DNA of 64,000 nucleotides, from contig CAZGEG010000018.1 of the NCBI GenBank assembly GCA_964524835.1, positions 1 to 64,000 of the forward strand. Reading direction: 5' to 3'. Under the pieces are notes generated by a model. It was not told the DNA's origin. It searched no databases and saw nothing but the letters and a program-made list of their open reading frames with translations. The first letter of the stretch is position 1, and the number at the start of each line of letters is the position of its first letter. Positions 33,778 to 40,660 of the stretch are shown in pieces. This DNA comes from JACRCG01 sp964524835 (GTDB lineage: Bacteria; Desulfobacterota; Desulfuromonadia; Geobacterales; Pseudopelobacteraceae). Both the position numbers and the translations under genes were made by a program.

Positions 33778-33792
33778 GCAATTGGCATGCCA
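33778..33792 (-). promoter_or_regulatory. Sigma-54 promoter 8 (coiled lipoprotein)
   Basis: Minus strand TGGCAT, GCCAA, TTGC with canonical spacing, ~82 nt before the ATG at 33685. A clear copy of the shared activator element is not present. A degenerate part (CCGCAATA, then CAGTATGTTGAA) ends near 33909 and would place the element ~137 bp upstream. Confidence 0.65.
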
Positions 33793-34006
33793 GCAATCCG
33801 GGAGAACAGATGCGGCACAAACCATCTATAATAACATGGCATTAGGTAATCGGGGCATACTGGAAGGTAGTTATATGCGAATCATTCAGCCGCACTATAT
33901 GGTGGAACTTCAACATACTGAGGGGTATTGCGGGTGTGGGGGAGGAGTGGCAGGTTTCTCTGTCCCCGGACGACGTTACGGGAGACCTCGGGGGCAGAGA
34001 GCCTCC

Positions 34007-34250
34007 TTACATTTTGATGACATGGCTGTCAGCTACGAAATCAGACTCTCCAAGCCCGATCGCCTTGCCCAGGCCGCTGATCCCTTCCAACCGCTCTTTA
34101 ATCGCCTGATACCCTTTTGCCATCTGAGGGATCATTGCGCTCACTGCCTGCTCCTCACGCTTTCCGTACTGATCGCCGGGACCCACTTCAATCCGCCATC
34201 CCTTATCATCCGCTCACTCTGGTCGTGAAGCTCTCCTGTATCGAGGAAAC
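34007..34250 (-). pseudogene. Truncated, frameshifted gene remnant
   Basis: Two open segments on the minus strand read as one protein after a one-base shift near 34215. The first is LSFLDTGELHDQSE, the second begins DDKGWRIEVGPGDQYGKREE and ends SDFVADSHVIKM before TAA. The composition is protein-like, but there is no start codon and the upstream part is replaced by the SGNH esterase gene. It is likely the 3' remnant of a lost gene; its family is not recognised. The bases 33793-34006 hold only the promoter region of the lipoprotein gene. Confidence 0.45.
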
Positions 34251-34877
34251 TCAACGCAGTGCACCGCTCTTTTTCAGTTGCGCGGCGAACGCTTCAGCCA
34301 GCATCCGGTAACCGGACGCATTGGGGTGGATATAATCCGATTTGAGGGAGCGCTTGCCCAGAATATTACGCAAGGCCTTGCGTTCGAGTGGGATGCGGAA
34401 CTCTCGGGACAGCTCTTCATACAGGGGGGGAGGTTTCAGCGTCAGGTCCGGTGACGGGACCGCCACCAGCAGCACCGGCACTCCGCGCTCTCCGGCGGCT
34501 CGCAGCATGGCCCGCAGATTGTCGGCAATCAGCTGGTGGTCCTGGCGGAGAAGCTGATCATTGCCGCCATGGCAGAGGATCAGCAGGGCGGGATGTTCCC
34601 GCTCCAGCAGCCCCGGCAGCCGCTTCAGACCGTCAGCGGTGACTTCTCCCGGCACCCCGGCGTTGACCACGACCCGTCCGGTCAGGCGTGCCAGCACCGC
34701 CGGATAACTTTCCGTTTCTCCGGCGCCGGTACCGGCAGTAAGGCTGTCGCCAAAGGCCAGGATCACGGCGTCAGTTGCCAGCAGCGGCAGCTGCGGCGCC
34801 GAACTGCACGCCGTCGGCACCAGCAGGACGGCTGCAAGCAGCAGAACGGTGCAGAGGCATTTTTTTATCGCATACAT
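34251..34877 (-). CDS. SGNH/GDSL hydrolase (arylesterase, TesA-like)
   Basis: 208 residues with a lipoprotein-type N-terminus (LLLAAVLLVPTAC). The GDSL block is ILAFGDSLTAGTGAGETESYP with catalytic Ser in GDSL. Gly and Asn oxyanion residues lie in NAGVPGE and CHGGND, and the catalytic Asp-His pair in KSDYIHPNASGY. The family hydrolyses thioesters, aryl esters and lysophospholipids in the periplasm. The start follows family length; the ribosome-binding site is weak. Confidence 0.88.
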   Translation of the reverse strand: MYAIKKCLCTVLLLAAVLLVPTACSSAPQLPLLATDAVILAFGDSLTAGTGAGETESYPAVLARLTGRVVVNAGVPGEVTADGLKRLPGLLEREHPALLILCHGGNDQLLRQDHQLIADNLRAMLRAAGERGVPVLLVAVPSPDLTLKPPPLYEELSREFRIPLERKALRNILGKRSLKSDYIHPNASGYRMLAEAFAAQLKKSGALR

Positions 34878-34926
34878 AGAGTGATCAACCCTGTTTCCAC
34901 TTATCCTTTCCCCGGTTACCGGCGTA

Positions 34927-35622
34927 TCAGCGCCGGCTGCCGGTGAACCTGAGCAGCATGAGGAACAGGTTGATGAAGTCAAGGTAAAGCGTCAAGGCGC
35001 CGAGTATGGCCGGTTTTCTCCCCCCGGTTCCCTGGGCCGCCATTTCCTTGATCTTCCAGGTATCATACGCGGTCAGTCCGGTAAAGACGATCACCCCGAC
35101 CCCTGATACCACCCATGATACGGCGCTGCTCCCGACAAAGATATTGACGACCGAGGCGATCACCACGCCGATGAGACCCATGAACAGGAAGCTCCCCCAC
35201 GAGGTCAGGTCACGCCTGGTGGCGTAGCCGAAGACACTCATCGCCCCGAACATGCCGGCGGTGACAACGAAGGTAGAGGCGATCGAGTTGGCGGTGTAAA
35301 CGAGTGCCACCACAGAAAGGGTGACCCCGTTGAGCGCCGAGTAGGCGATGAAGATAAGCGTTGCCGTGGCGGCACTCATCCGGTTGATGGCACCGGACAG
35401 GGTAAACACGAGGGCCAGTTCTCCGATCATCAGCCCGAAGAACAGCAGCCGGTTCCCCGTGATCGCATTGAGAATCGCCGGGGAAGAGAGCGTGATCAGC
35501 GCCATGACGGCGGTGACGGCCAGACCGGCGCCCATCCAGGCGTATACCTGGCGGATGAGGGTATTCTGCCTGACAACCACCTGGTCTGAAGTACGGGTGT
35601 AGCTGGAATTCAAATCAGTCAT
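34927..35622 (-). CDS. Bax inhibitor-1/YccA family membrane protein
   Basis: 231 residues and seven membrane helices. The family signature is visible: an N-terminal soluble stretch, QVYAWMGAGLAVTAVMAL, the conserved Asp in LTAYDTWKIKEMAAQ, and the C-terminal ALTLYLDFINLFLMLLRFTG. BI-1/YccA proteins are proposed calcium-leak channels or modulators of membrane proteases. Its start overlaps the end of the next upstream gene by a few bases, so the three genes down to the flavin reductase form an operon. Confidence 0.92.
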   Translation of the reverse strand: MTDLNSSYTRTSDQVVVRQNTLIRQVYAWMGAGLAVTAVMALITLSSPAILNAITGNRLLFFGLMIGELALVFTLSGAINRMSAATATLIFIAYSALNGVTLSVVALVYTANSIASTFVVTAGMFGAMSVFGYATRRDLTSWGSFLFMGLIGVVIASVVNIFVGSSAVSWVVSGVGVIVFTGLTAYDTWKIKEMAAQGTGGRKPAILGALTLYLDFINLFLMLLRFTGSRR

Positions 35623-35933
35623 GCTGTTGCTCCTTGCTGTTGTAATTCGATCCCGGTCATTCTGTGAACGACCTTTTCTTCAATCAAGCCGTCAACCGCC
35701 CTGATGTACTCCTTGAAATGGTCACTGCTCATATGCTTTTCCAGGGAGGCGGCACTCTCCCAGTTTTCGTAGAAGATAAACAGGGCGGGATCGGCGTTAT
35801 CCTGGTGCAGGGTGTAACCGATGCACCCCTCCTCTTTCCTGGTTGGGGCAACCAGCTTCAGCAGCTCGCTCTTGACCCTCTCCACCGCTTCCTTTGTTGC
35901 GACGACCTTCGCTACGACGGTTAATGGTGGCAT
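35619..35933 (-). CDS. Antibiotic biosynthesis monooxygenase (ABM) domain protein
   Basis: 104 residues with the single ABM/YgiN ferredoxin-like fold pattern: LTVVAKVVATKEAVERVKSEL, a central CIGYTLHQDNADPALFIFYENWES and KHMSSDHFKEYIRAVDG. YgiN-like proteins act as small quinol monooxygenases or detoxification enzymes. It overlaps the BI-1 gene and lies 2 bp from the flavin reductase gene, so a redox detoxification pair is plausible. Confidence 0.88.
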   Translation of the reverse strand: MPPLTVVAKVVATKEAVERVKSELLKLVAPTRKEEGCIGYTLHQDNADPALFIFYENWESAASLEKHMSSDHFKEYIRAVDGLIEEKVVHRMTGIELQQQGATA

Positions 35934-35935
35934 AT

Positions 35936-36505
35936 CTATCCTTTCGCCTTTCCGACACTGAATGCCTTGCCCAGGAGCGGCCCGACTCCGTGGTATCCCC
36001 TGCGGGAGGTGTCAAAGATGAGCGGCCTGATTTTCAGGATATCGAGGGACCCGTCGTCGCCGAATACGTCCTTATCACCCTTCACATCGATGATCTCGCC
36101 GATGAACTGCGTATGCAGCCCGATTTCCACGGTGTGGAGCAGGCGGCACTCCAGGACCACCGGAAACTCCGCCGCGTAGGGGGCATCCACCAGTTCGCTC
36201 CTGACCGGGGTCAGTCCGGCGACGGCAAACTTGTTAACGTCGCGCCCGGAAGTTATCCCGACGTAATCGGCCTCCGCCATCTTCCCTTCGCAGGCTATGC
36301 CGACGGTAAAGGCCTTGCGTTCCACGATGCAGCCGTGCGAATAGGTCGCACTGCGCAGCGAAACGGCGACACAGGGAGGCTGGGAACAGCAGATGCCTCC
36401 CCAGGCCGCGTTCATCAGGTTGGGCTTGCCAGCCCGGTCATAGGTCCCGACCATCAGTACCGGGGTCGGGAACAGCAGCGTCTTTGCACCGACTGATTTT
36501 TTCAT
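35936..36505 (-). CDS. Flavin reductase family protein
   Basis: 189 residues of the flavin reductase-like (DIM6/NTAB) fold: LFPTPVLMVGTYDRAGKPNLMNAAWGGICCSQPPCVAVSLR carries the FMN-binding start, and ERKAFTVGIACEGKMAEADYVG follows. In anaerobes such proteins bind FMN and can act as NAD(P)H-dependent reductases or flavoredoxins. It is the first gene of the flavin reductase-ABM-BI-1 operon. Confidence 0.88.
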   Translation of the reverse strand: MKKSVGAKTLLFPTPVLMVGTYDRAGKPNLMNAAWGGICCSQPPCVAVSLRSATYSHGCIVERKAFTVGIACEGKMAEADYVGITSGRDVNKFAVAGLTPVRSELVDAPYAAEFPVVLECRLLHTVEIGLHTQFIGEIIDVKGDKDVFGDDGSLDILKIRPLIFDTSRRGYHGVGPLLGKAFSVGKAKG

Positions 36506-36545
36506 ATCAACTCCAGGAATTTTTTATCGTGCATCGTTTGTTTTT

Positions 36546-36767
36546 TTACCTGCTTGGAATGAGGTTCCACGACTCGGACGCGCTATCGTAAACGATCCTG
36601 ACCCGTTTGTCATGCAGCTGCTCCAGTACCTGATCGACCTTCTCATCCATGGTGTATTCGGAGTCGGCCAGTTCGCTCCAATCGCGGGTGACAAACTCCT
36701 CAACCATCTTCCGCAGGGTCTCCGGTCTGATCCGGTCCAGCGGAATATCAACTGCCTCTTCGTCCAT
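36546..36767 (-). CDS. YheU-family (UPF0270) small protein
   Basis: 73 residues. The pattern PLDRIRPETLRKMVEEFVTRDW, then YTMDEKVDQVLEQLHDKRVRIVYD, matches UPF0270/YheU, a widespread small protein without known function. GGAGAGC precedes the ATG. Confidence 0.85.
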   Translation of the reverse strand: MDEEAVDIPLDRIRPETLRKMVEEFVTRDWSELADSEYTMDEKVDQVLEQLHDKRVRIVYDSASESWNLIPSR

Positions 36768-36843
36768 GATCTGCTCTCCGCATCTGACCGCTTAGCGTCC
36801 GCATCGCTGCATGAATCCTTGTAGCATGTTTCACGCTCAAAGA

Positions 36844-36863
36844 CCCGCTGCGAATGCAGCGGG
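36844..36863 (-). terminator. Terminator hairpin after the cytochrome-side intergenic region
   Basis: CCCGCTGC and GCAGCGGG around a four-base loop, bordered by CAAAGA and CTTTG. It lies downstream of the cytochrome gene and upstream of the YheU gene on the minus strand. Confidence 0.55.
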
Positions 36864-36924
36864 CCTTTGAACGCACTGACATGGCGGAGACGGGGAGAGA
36901 TTTCTGCCGGACTCCGCCCGGGGT

Positions 36925-38181
36925 CTATTTTACCACGGACACGGGCAGAGATGTTGTCTTGAACTGGGTCTGGTCGCCCGTGGCGTCCCGATCGTTATAG
37001 CGGTTCAGGTCGTACACGAGGCGGGCCTGGACCGTGTATTTCCCAGGTTTGAGCTGAGGAGACCAGGACAATATCCGCTCTTCTCCGGCACGGATAATGT
37101 TTTCATGCGGCCCCTGGGAATCGGCCTGAATGGCGGCCTTGGCGTCGGGCAGCTTCCTGTCCTCCTCTATGAAGGCCTTGTCATCGGGCCGGGAGCCGTA
37201 CCAGGGAGCGAACATCCAGGAGTTGGCGGCAACGATCTTCCCCCCCGGGTTGAGCACTTCAACCAGGAGATACACCGCACGGCGGTTGGATCCGGTGGGA
37301 ACGGAATGGCCCGCCCCGATATTGATCACGTGGAATTCGAATTTCGCCGCCCCCGCGTCCGGCTGAACGGCTACCAGGTTCAGGGCGTTCTGCAGGCGCT
37401 GCAGCGACCTCCCCCCGGTCCAGAGATGCCGTGCCGCGACCCGGTCGGGAACATTGTACTCTTCGGCCAGCTTGCGATTGGTGCGCGGCATGTGGCAATC
37501 CTGGCAGTTCTGGCTGCCAAGTCCCTGTTTCCAGAAATCATCGCGCCATTCGAGGAAGGTCTGGGTCTGCTTGCCGGCTACCCGCTTACCCAGGCTGTGG
37601 CAGTAGGCGCACATGACCGAAGTCTTCATGCTGGCATCGGGACTGTTTTCATGGGGTGCCCGCAGGTTGTACGGTCCGCGGATCTTTCCCTCCGGGGTCA
37701 GGTGACAGCTGGCGCAGGTCAATCCGACGCTCTCCGTGTCTTTTGGGCGCGGCTTCGGCTTGTAGATTTCGGATACGTTCAAATCCGGCAGGTTAAAGGC
37801 TTCCGGGAAGTGGCAGACATTGCACGAAGTTCCGTCCGCCTCTACTTCGCGGGCATGCCGGGGGAACTGGTCGGCGCCTGCCAGCGCATGGGCGGTCGCC
37901 ATGGACGACACGTTGGAAGGGTGGCTGATATCCCTCCTGCCCGAAGGCGAGCCTTCGGCATCCCGGGCATGGCTGTCGCCGCCGAATCCGAAGGCATATT
38001 CACGGTAAATCGCTTTGTGGCACTCTCCGCACACTTCCGAGGGGGTAGCCGTCCCCCGTGGAAATGTGATGGTGGCAGCCGCCGGCACCGGTTTCAACGG
38101 CTCTACGGCCTGAGCGATTCGGGTGGAGTGTACCGTCAGGGAAAATATTGCCAGCAGCGTCGCCAGTTTGATCAGATGCAT
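36925..38181 (-). CDS. Pentaheme c-type cytochrome
   Basis: 418 residues. An N-terminal signal peptide (LATLLAIFSLTVHSTRIAQA) is followed by five CXXCH heme sites in the first ~250 residues: CGECH, CNVCH, CASCH, CAYCH and CQDCH. A C-terminal ~160-residue beta-rich domain (FEFHVINIGAGHSVPTGSNRRAVYLLVEVL) has no heme site. This arrangement occurs in Geobacter periplasmic or outer-membrane multiheme proteins and in cytochrome c554-like proteins. It would carry electrons in respiration; the partner is unknown. AAAAGGAG lies seven bases before the second Met, which was taken as the start. Confidence 0.9.
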   Translation of the reverse strand: MHLIKLATLLAIFSLTVHSTRIAQAVEPLKPVPAAATITFPRGTATPSEVCGECHKAIYREYAFGFGGDSHARDAEGSPSGRRDISHPSNVSSMATAHALAGADQFPRHAREVEADGTSCNVCHFPEAFNLPDLNVSEIYKPKPRPKDTESVGLTCASCHLTPEGKIRGPYNLRAPHENSPDASMKTSVMCAYCHSLGKRVAGKQTQTFLEWRDDFWKQGLGSQNCQDCHMPRTNRKLAEEYNVPDRVAARHLWTGGRSLQRLQNALNLVAVQPDAGAAKFEFHVINIGAGHSVPTGSNRRAVYLLVEVLNPGGKIVAANSWMFAPWYGSRPDDKAFIEEDRKLPDAKAAIQADSQGPHENIIRAGEERILSWSPQLKPGKYTVQARLVYDLNRYNDRDATGDQTQFKTTSLPVSVVK

Positions 38182-38398
38182 GTGCATACTCCTTTTCTTA
38201 ACGCTTAAAATATCACTTATTTTACTCCGCCAGTACCCGGAGTGTCAACGGCTCACGTAAGGGCAACCGGGTGCCATGAAATTATCAATCCGGTATTCCA
38301 GCCAGGTGAGTACAAATTGATAGAGCGTAAAATGCTGGTACGATACAACGGAACTCATGCCATCTGATTTCATCAGAACATTCATTCAAGGAGGATTT

Positions 38399-38524
38399 AT
38401 GAAGGCAGAACCGGAAGAAGAGCCGGGTGAGGACTCAAGTGCCGGCAAAGAGGATTCCGGAAACGCTACGGACAGCCCGGCAAAGGAGATCGGCAACCGG
38501 CTGCGCGGTTTGTTTGGATTGTAG
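38399..38524 (+). CDS. Small acidic protein of unknown function
   Basis: 41 residues, Glu/Asp/Ser-rich (MKAEPEEEPGEDSSAG) with a short basic, hydrophobic end (GNRLRGLFGL) that could be an amphipathic membrane-touching helix. A very strong AAGGAGG precedes the ATG at good distance. No family is recognised. It is 85 bp upstream of the MarR gene on the same strand, but the MarR gene has its own promoter after it. Confidence 0.6.
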   Translation: MKAEPEEEPGEDSSAGKEDSGNATDSPAKEIGNRLRGLFGL

Positions 38525-38550
38525 CAGCAAACATGGTGCAGAAAAATACT

Positions 38551-38579
38551 TTGACATGGACAGGAAAACGGTATAGCTT
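38551..38579 (+). promoter_or_regulatory. Sigma-70 promoter of the MarR gene
   Basis: Perfect -35 TTGACA, 17-bp spacer and a weaker -10 (TAGCTT) that lies inside the operator palindrome. Confidence 0.6.
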
Positions 38580-38593
38580 AATATTAAGCTATA
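38572..38593. promoter_or_regulatory. Perfect 22-bp palindrome, probable MarR operator
   Basis: Half-sites TATAGCTTAAT and ATTAAGCTATA meet without spacer and cover the -10 region. Placed 17 bp before the MarR start, it fits autorepression; the YceI-type gene downstream would be coregulated. Confidence 0.75.
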
Positions 38594-38609
38594 TGACATC
38601 GATCTTTAA

Positions 38610-39077
38610 ATGAGCATAATAATGAGTACAAGAATCGCATCATCATATCCCGCACTGAACTGCTACACAAAACTAATGCGGGCAGCAGAGTCCGTCACGG
38701 TCCGGGTTGGACGCACCATGTCGGCAGCCGGCCTTACCATCAGCCAGTTCGGGGTCCTGGAGGCGCTTCACCACAAGGGGCCTCTTTGCCAGCGCGACAT
38801 TGCCGCAAAGATACTCAAGAGCACCGGCAACATCACCCTGGTCATTGACAATCTGGAAAAGCAGGGCCTGGTCAAGAGGGAGCGGATAAGCGAAGACCGG
38901 CGCTATCTGACCGTACGGCTCACCGGAGAAGGAGAGAAGCTCATCGGCACCGCTTTTGCGAACGTCGAAGCGGCAATTGTCGCGGAGATGGACGCTTTAA
39001 CCGGGGATGAACAGGAAACCCTTGGACGGCTGTGCAAAAAACTCGGATTACGGGAGGGGGGAACCGGGTCTGCATAA
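38610..39077 (+). CDS. MarR-family transcriptional regulator
   Basis: 155 residues (151 if the second ATG at 38622 is used). The winged helix is clear: LTISQFGVLEALHHKGPLCQRDIAAKILKSTGNITLVIDNLEKQGLVKRERISEDRRYLTVRLTGEGE, with the recognition helix around STGNITLVIDNLE and the wing DRRYLTV. It should bind the perfect palindrome just upstream as a dimer and respond to a small ligand such as a phenolic compound. The YceI-type gene follows by 67 bp on the same strand and is the likely target. Confidence 0.9.
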   Translation: MSIIMSTRIASSYPALNCYTKLMRAAESVTVRVGRTMSAAGLTISQFGVLEALHHKGPLCQRDIAAKILKSTGNITLVIDNLEKQGLVKRERISEDRRYLTVRLTGEGEKLIGTAFANVEAAIVAEMDALTGDEQETLGRLCKKLGLREGGTGSA

Positions 39078-39144
39078 ATTTTATTGGCCAGGAACATTCA
39101 ACATCAATCCACAACAGAACATCAGAACGCAAAGGAGATCCATC

Positions 39145-39738
39145 ATGAAACGTTTACTCGCAACTGTCAGCACCATCGTCGCCATGTCGCTTCCGGCAAT
39201 GGCATTCGCCACGACCTGGAACATCGATCCAGAACACTCCAATATCGGCTTCAAGGTCCGCCACCTGATGGTTTCCAACGTCAAGGGGCATTTTGACAAA
39301 TACAGCGGCGTGATTGTCATCGACGACAAGGATATCGCCAAATCAAAAGTGGAAGTCACTATCGACACCGCTTCCATTAACACCAACGTCCAGAAGCGCG
39401 ACGATCATCTGCGCAGCGCCGATTTTTTCGACGTCGCGAAATTTCCGACCATGACCTTTGTCGCGAAAAAAGTCGCCAATGCCGGCAAGGACAGGCTCAA
39501 AGTCACCGGCGACCTGACGCTGCACGGCATCACCAGGGAAGTAGTACTGGACGTTGAAGGACCGACCGCGGAGATCAAGGATCCCTGGGGAAACATCAGA
39601 CGCGGAGCCGTTGCCGGCACGAAGATCAACCGCAAGGATTTCGGGCTGGTCTGGAACAAGGCTCTTGAAACCGGCGGCGTAGTCGTGGGCGATGAAGTCA
39701 CCATCACCCTGGAAATCGAGATGATCAAGGGTAAGTAA
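39145..39738 (+). CDS. YceI-family periplasmic protein
   Basis: 197 residues. A signal peptide (MKRLLATVSTIVAMSLPAMAFA) is followed by the YceI lipocalin-like fold: WNIDPEHSNIGFKVRHLMVSNVKGHF, DKSKVEVTIDTASINTNVQKRDDHLRSADFFDVAKFP (in pieces), and GDLTLHGITREVVLDVEG. The family binds polyisoprenoid or other long hydrophobic molecules in the periplasm. It is preceded by AAAGGAG and lies downstream of the MarR gene, from which it is probably controlled. Confidence 0.92.
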   Translation: MKRLLATVSTIVAMSLPAMAFATTWNIDPEHSNIGFKVRHLMVSNVKGHFDKYSGVIVIDDKDIAKSKVEVTIDTASINTNVQKRDDHLRSADFFDVAKFPTMTFVAKKVANAGKDRLKVTGDLTLHGITREVVLDVEGPTAEIKDPWGNIRRGAVAGTKINRKDFGLVWNKALETGGVVVGDEVTITLEIEMIKGK

Positions 39739-39767
39739 ATACCCGGATCACATCAGCAGCATGAATG

Positions 39768-39800
39768 GAGCCTGCCCATCTAGGATGAGCAGGCTCTTTG
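39768..39800 (+). terminator. Rho-independent terminator after the YceI gene
   Basis: GAGCCTGCCCATC and GATGAGCAGGCTC form a 13-bp stem with a single mismatch and a three-base loop, then TTTG. Confidence 0.75.
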
Positions 39801-39852
39801 CGTCAGCGGCTTGATGATGCCCCCCTGCCCTGCGAAATCTTCCGTTGGACTA

Positions 39853-40596
39853 TTATGAAGTTGACCAGATTCCTATCCCCATTTCTAGAGGGATGTCTTT
39901 TTTGCCGGCGAAGAAGTTTTTCAACTGCAGCCTGTCGTCACTCAACTGGACGCCGACTTCAACACCCTGGAAAACATCGGACGAACCGGTGCCGTTTGAG
40001 AGCATGAGAACCGATGTGTTCAGCTGTCGCAGGGTCCGGTAAAATTCCGTAATGTTCTTGATATTATCGGGGAAGAACTCTTCAATAGGATCGAGAATAA
40101 CGAGTTTCACCTTGTAGTATTCACAGAACTTAACAAGATGGGTTAATGTCTTGGAATGTCCACCCGTAACATCCACCAGATGTGACTGGGTTCCATAGCA
40201 GTCGTCGCACATGGAGATACAGGTCAGCTTGTCCCCGTATTGCTGCAGATTGGTATCGAACCCGGGCTCGGTTTTTTGCCATTCGCGGCAGAGCCGCTTG
40301 AATCGCCGGCAGTTATCGTCATCAGTGTCCTGGGCGCTCAGATATATGACATGCCCCTGCTGACAGAGGTATTTACCGAGAAACGGGAGGCCCAATGCGA
40401 CGGACATTGCTGCCTGCATCGCAAAGGTCGACTTCCCGTAGATGCCGTTTGTCTTGAGGCATACCAGTGAATTGGACGGGATGATTTCCGCGATGATGTA
40501 CTCTTCCGGTTTAGGAGAGACAACCTCCCGCGTCAACCATTCCTTGATGCCGATATGCCGGGCAAAGGGATTATCTTCCATCATTTTCAGTGTCAT
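39853..40596 (-). CDS. Orphan RecA-like (AAA_25/RepA-type) ATPase
   Basis: 247 residues. Walker A-like NGIYGKSTFAMQAA, a Walker B-like segment VKLVILDPIEEFF, and VIYLSAQDTDDDNCRRFKRL match the RepA/RecA-like AAA_25 family found in plasmid and phage replication helicases and in some chromosomal genes. It lacks DNA-binding extensions, and the usual mobile-element partners are absent here. The base composition is somewhat lower in GC than its neighbours, which suggests acquisition. It sits 64 bp after the rodA stop. GGGAACC is a fair ribosome-binding site. Confidence 0.72.
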   Translation of the reverse strand: MTLKMMEDNPFARHIGIKEWLTREVVSPKPEEYIIAEIIPSNSLVCLKTNGIYGKSTFAMQAAMSVALGLPFLGKYLCQQGHVIYLSAQDTDDDNCRRFKRLCREWQKTEPGFDTNLQQYGDKLTCISMCDDCYGTQSHLVDVTGGHSKTLTHLVKFCEYYKVKLVILDPIEEFFPDNIKNITEFYRTLRQLNTSVLMLSNGTGSSDVFQGVEVGVQLSDDRLQLKNFFAGKKDIPLEMGIGIWSTS

Positions 40597-40660
40597 CGAT
40601 AGGTTCCCTTATATGCGTACAATCCATCCATGAAGAATTGCAGGGTAGTGCTAAAAATCA

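Noticed and set aside
33782..34228. A plus-strand 148-residue frame upstream of the SGNH esterase gene
   Set aside because: No ribosome-binding site or domain; the minus-strand remnant in the same place reads far more like protein.
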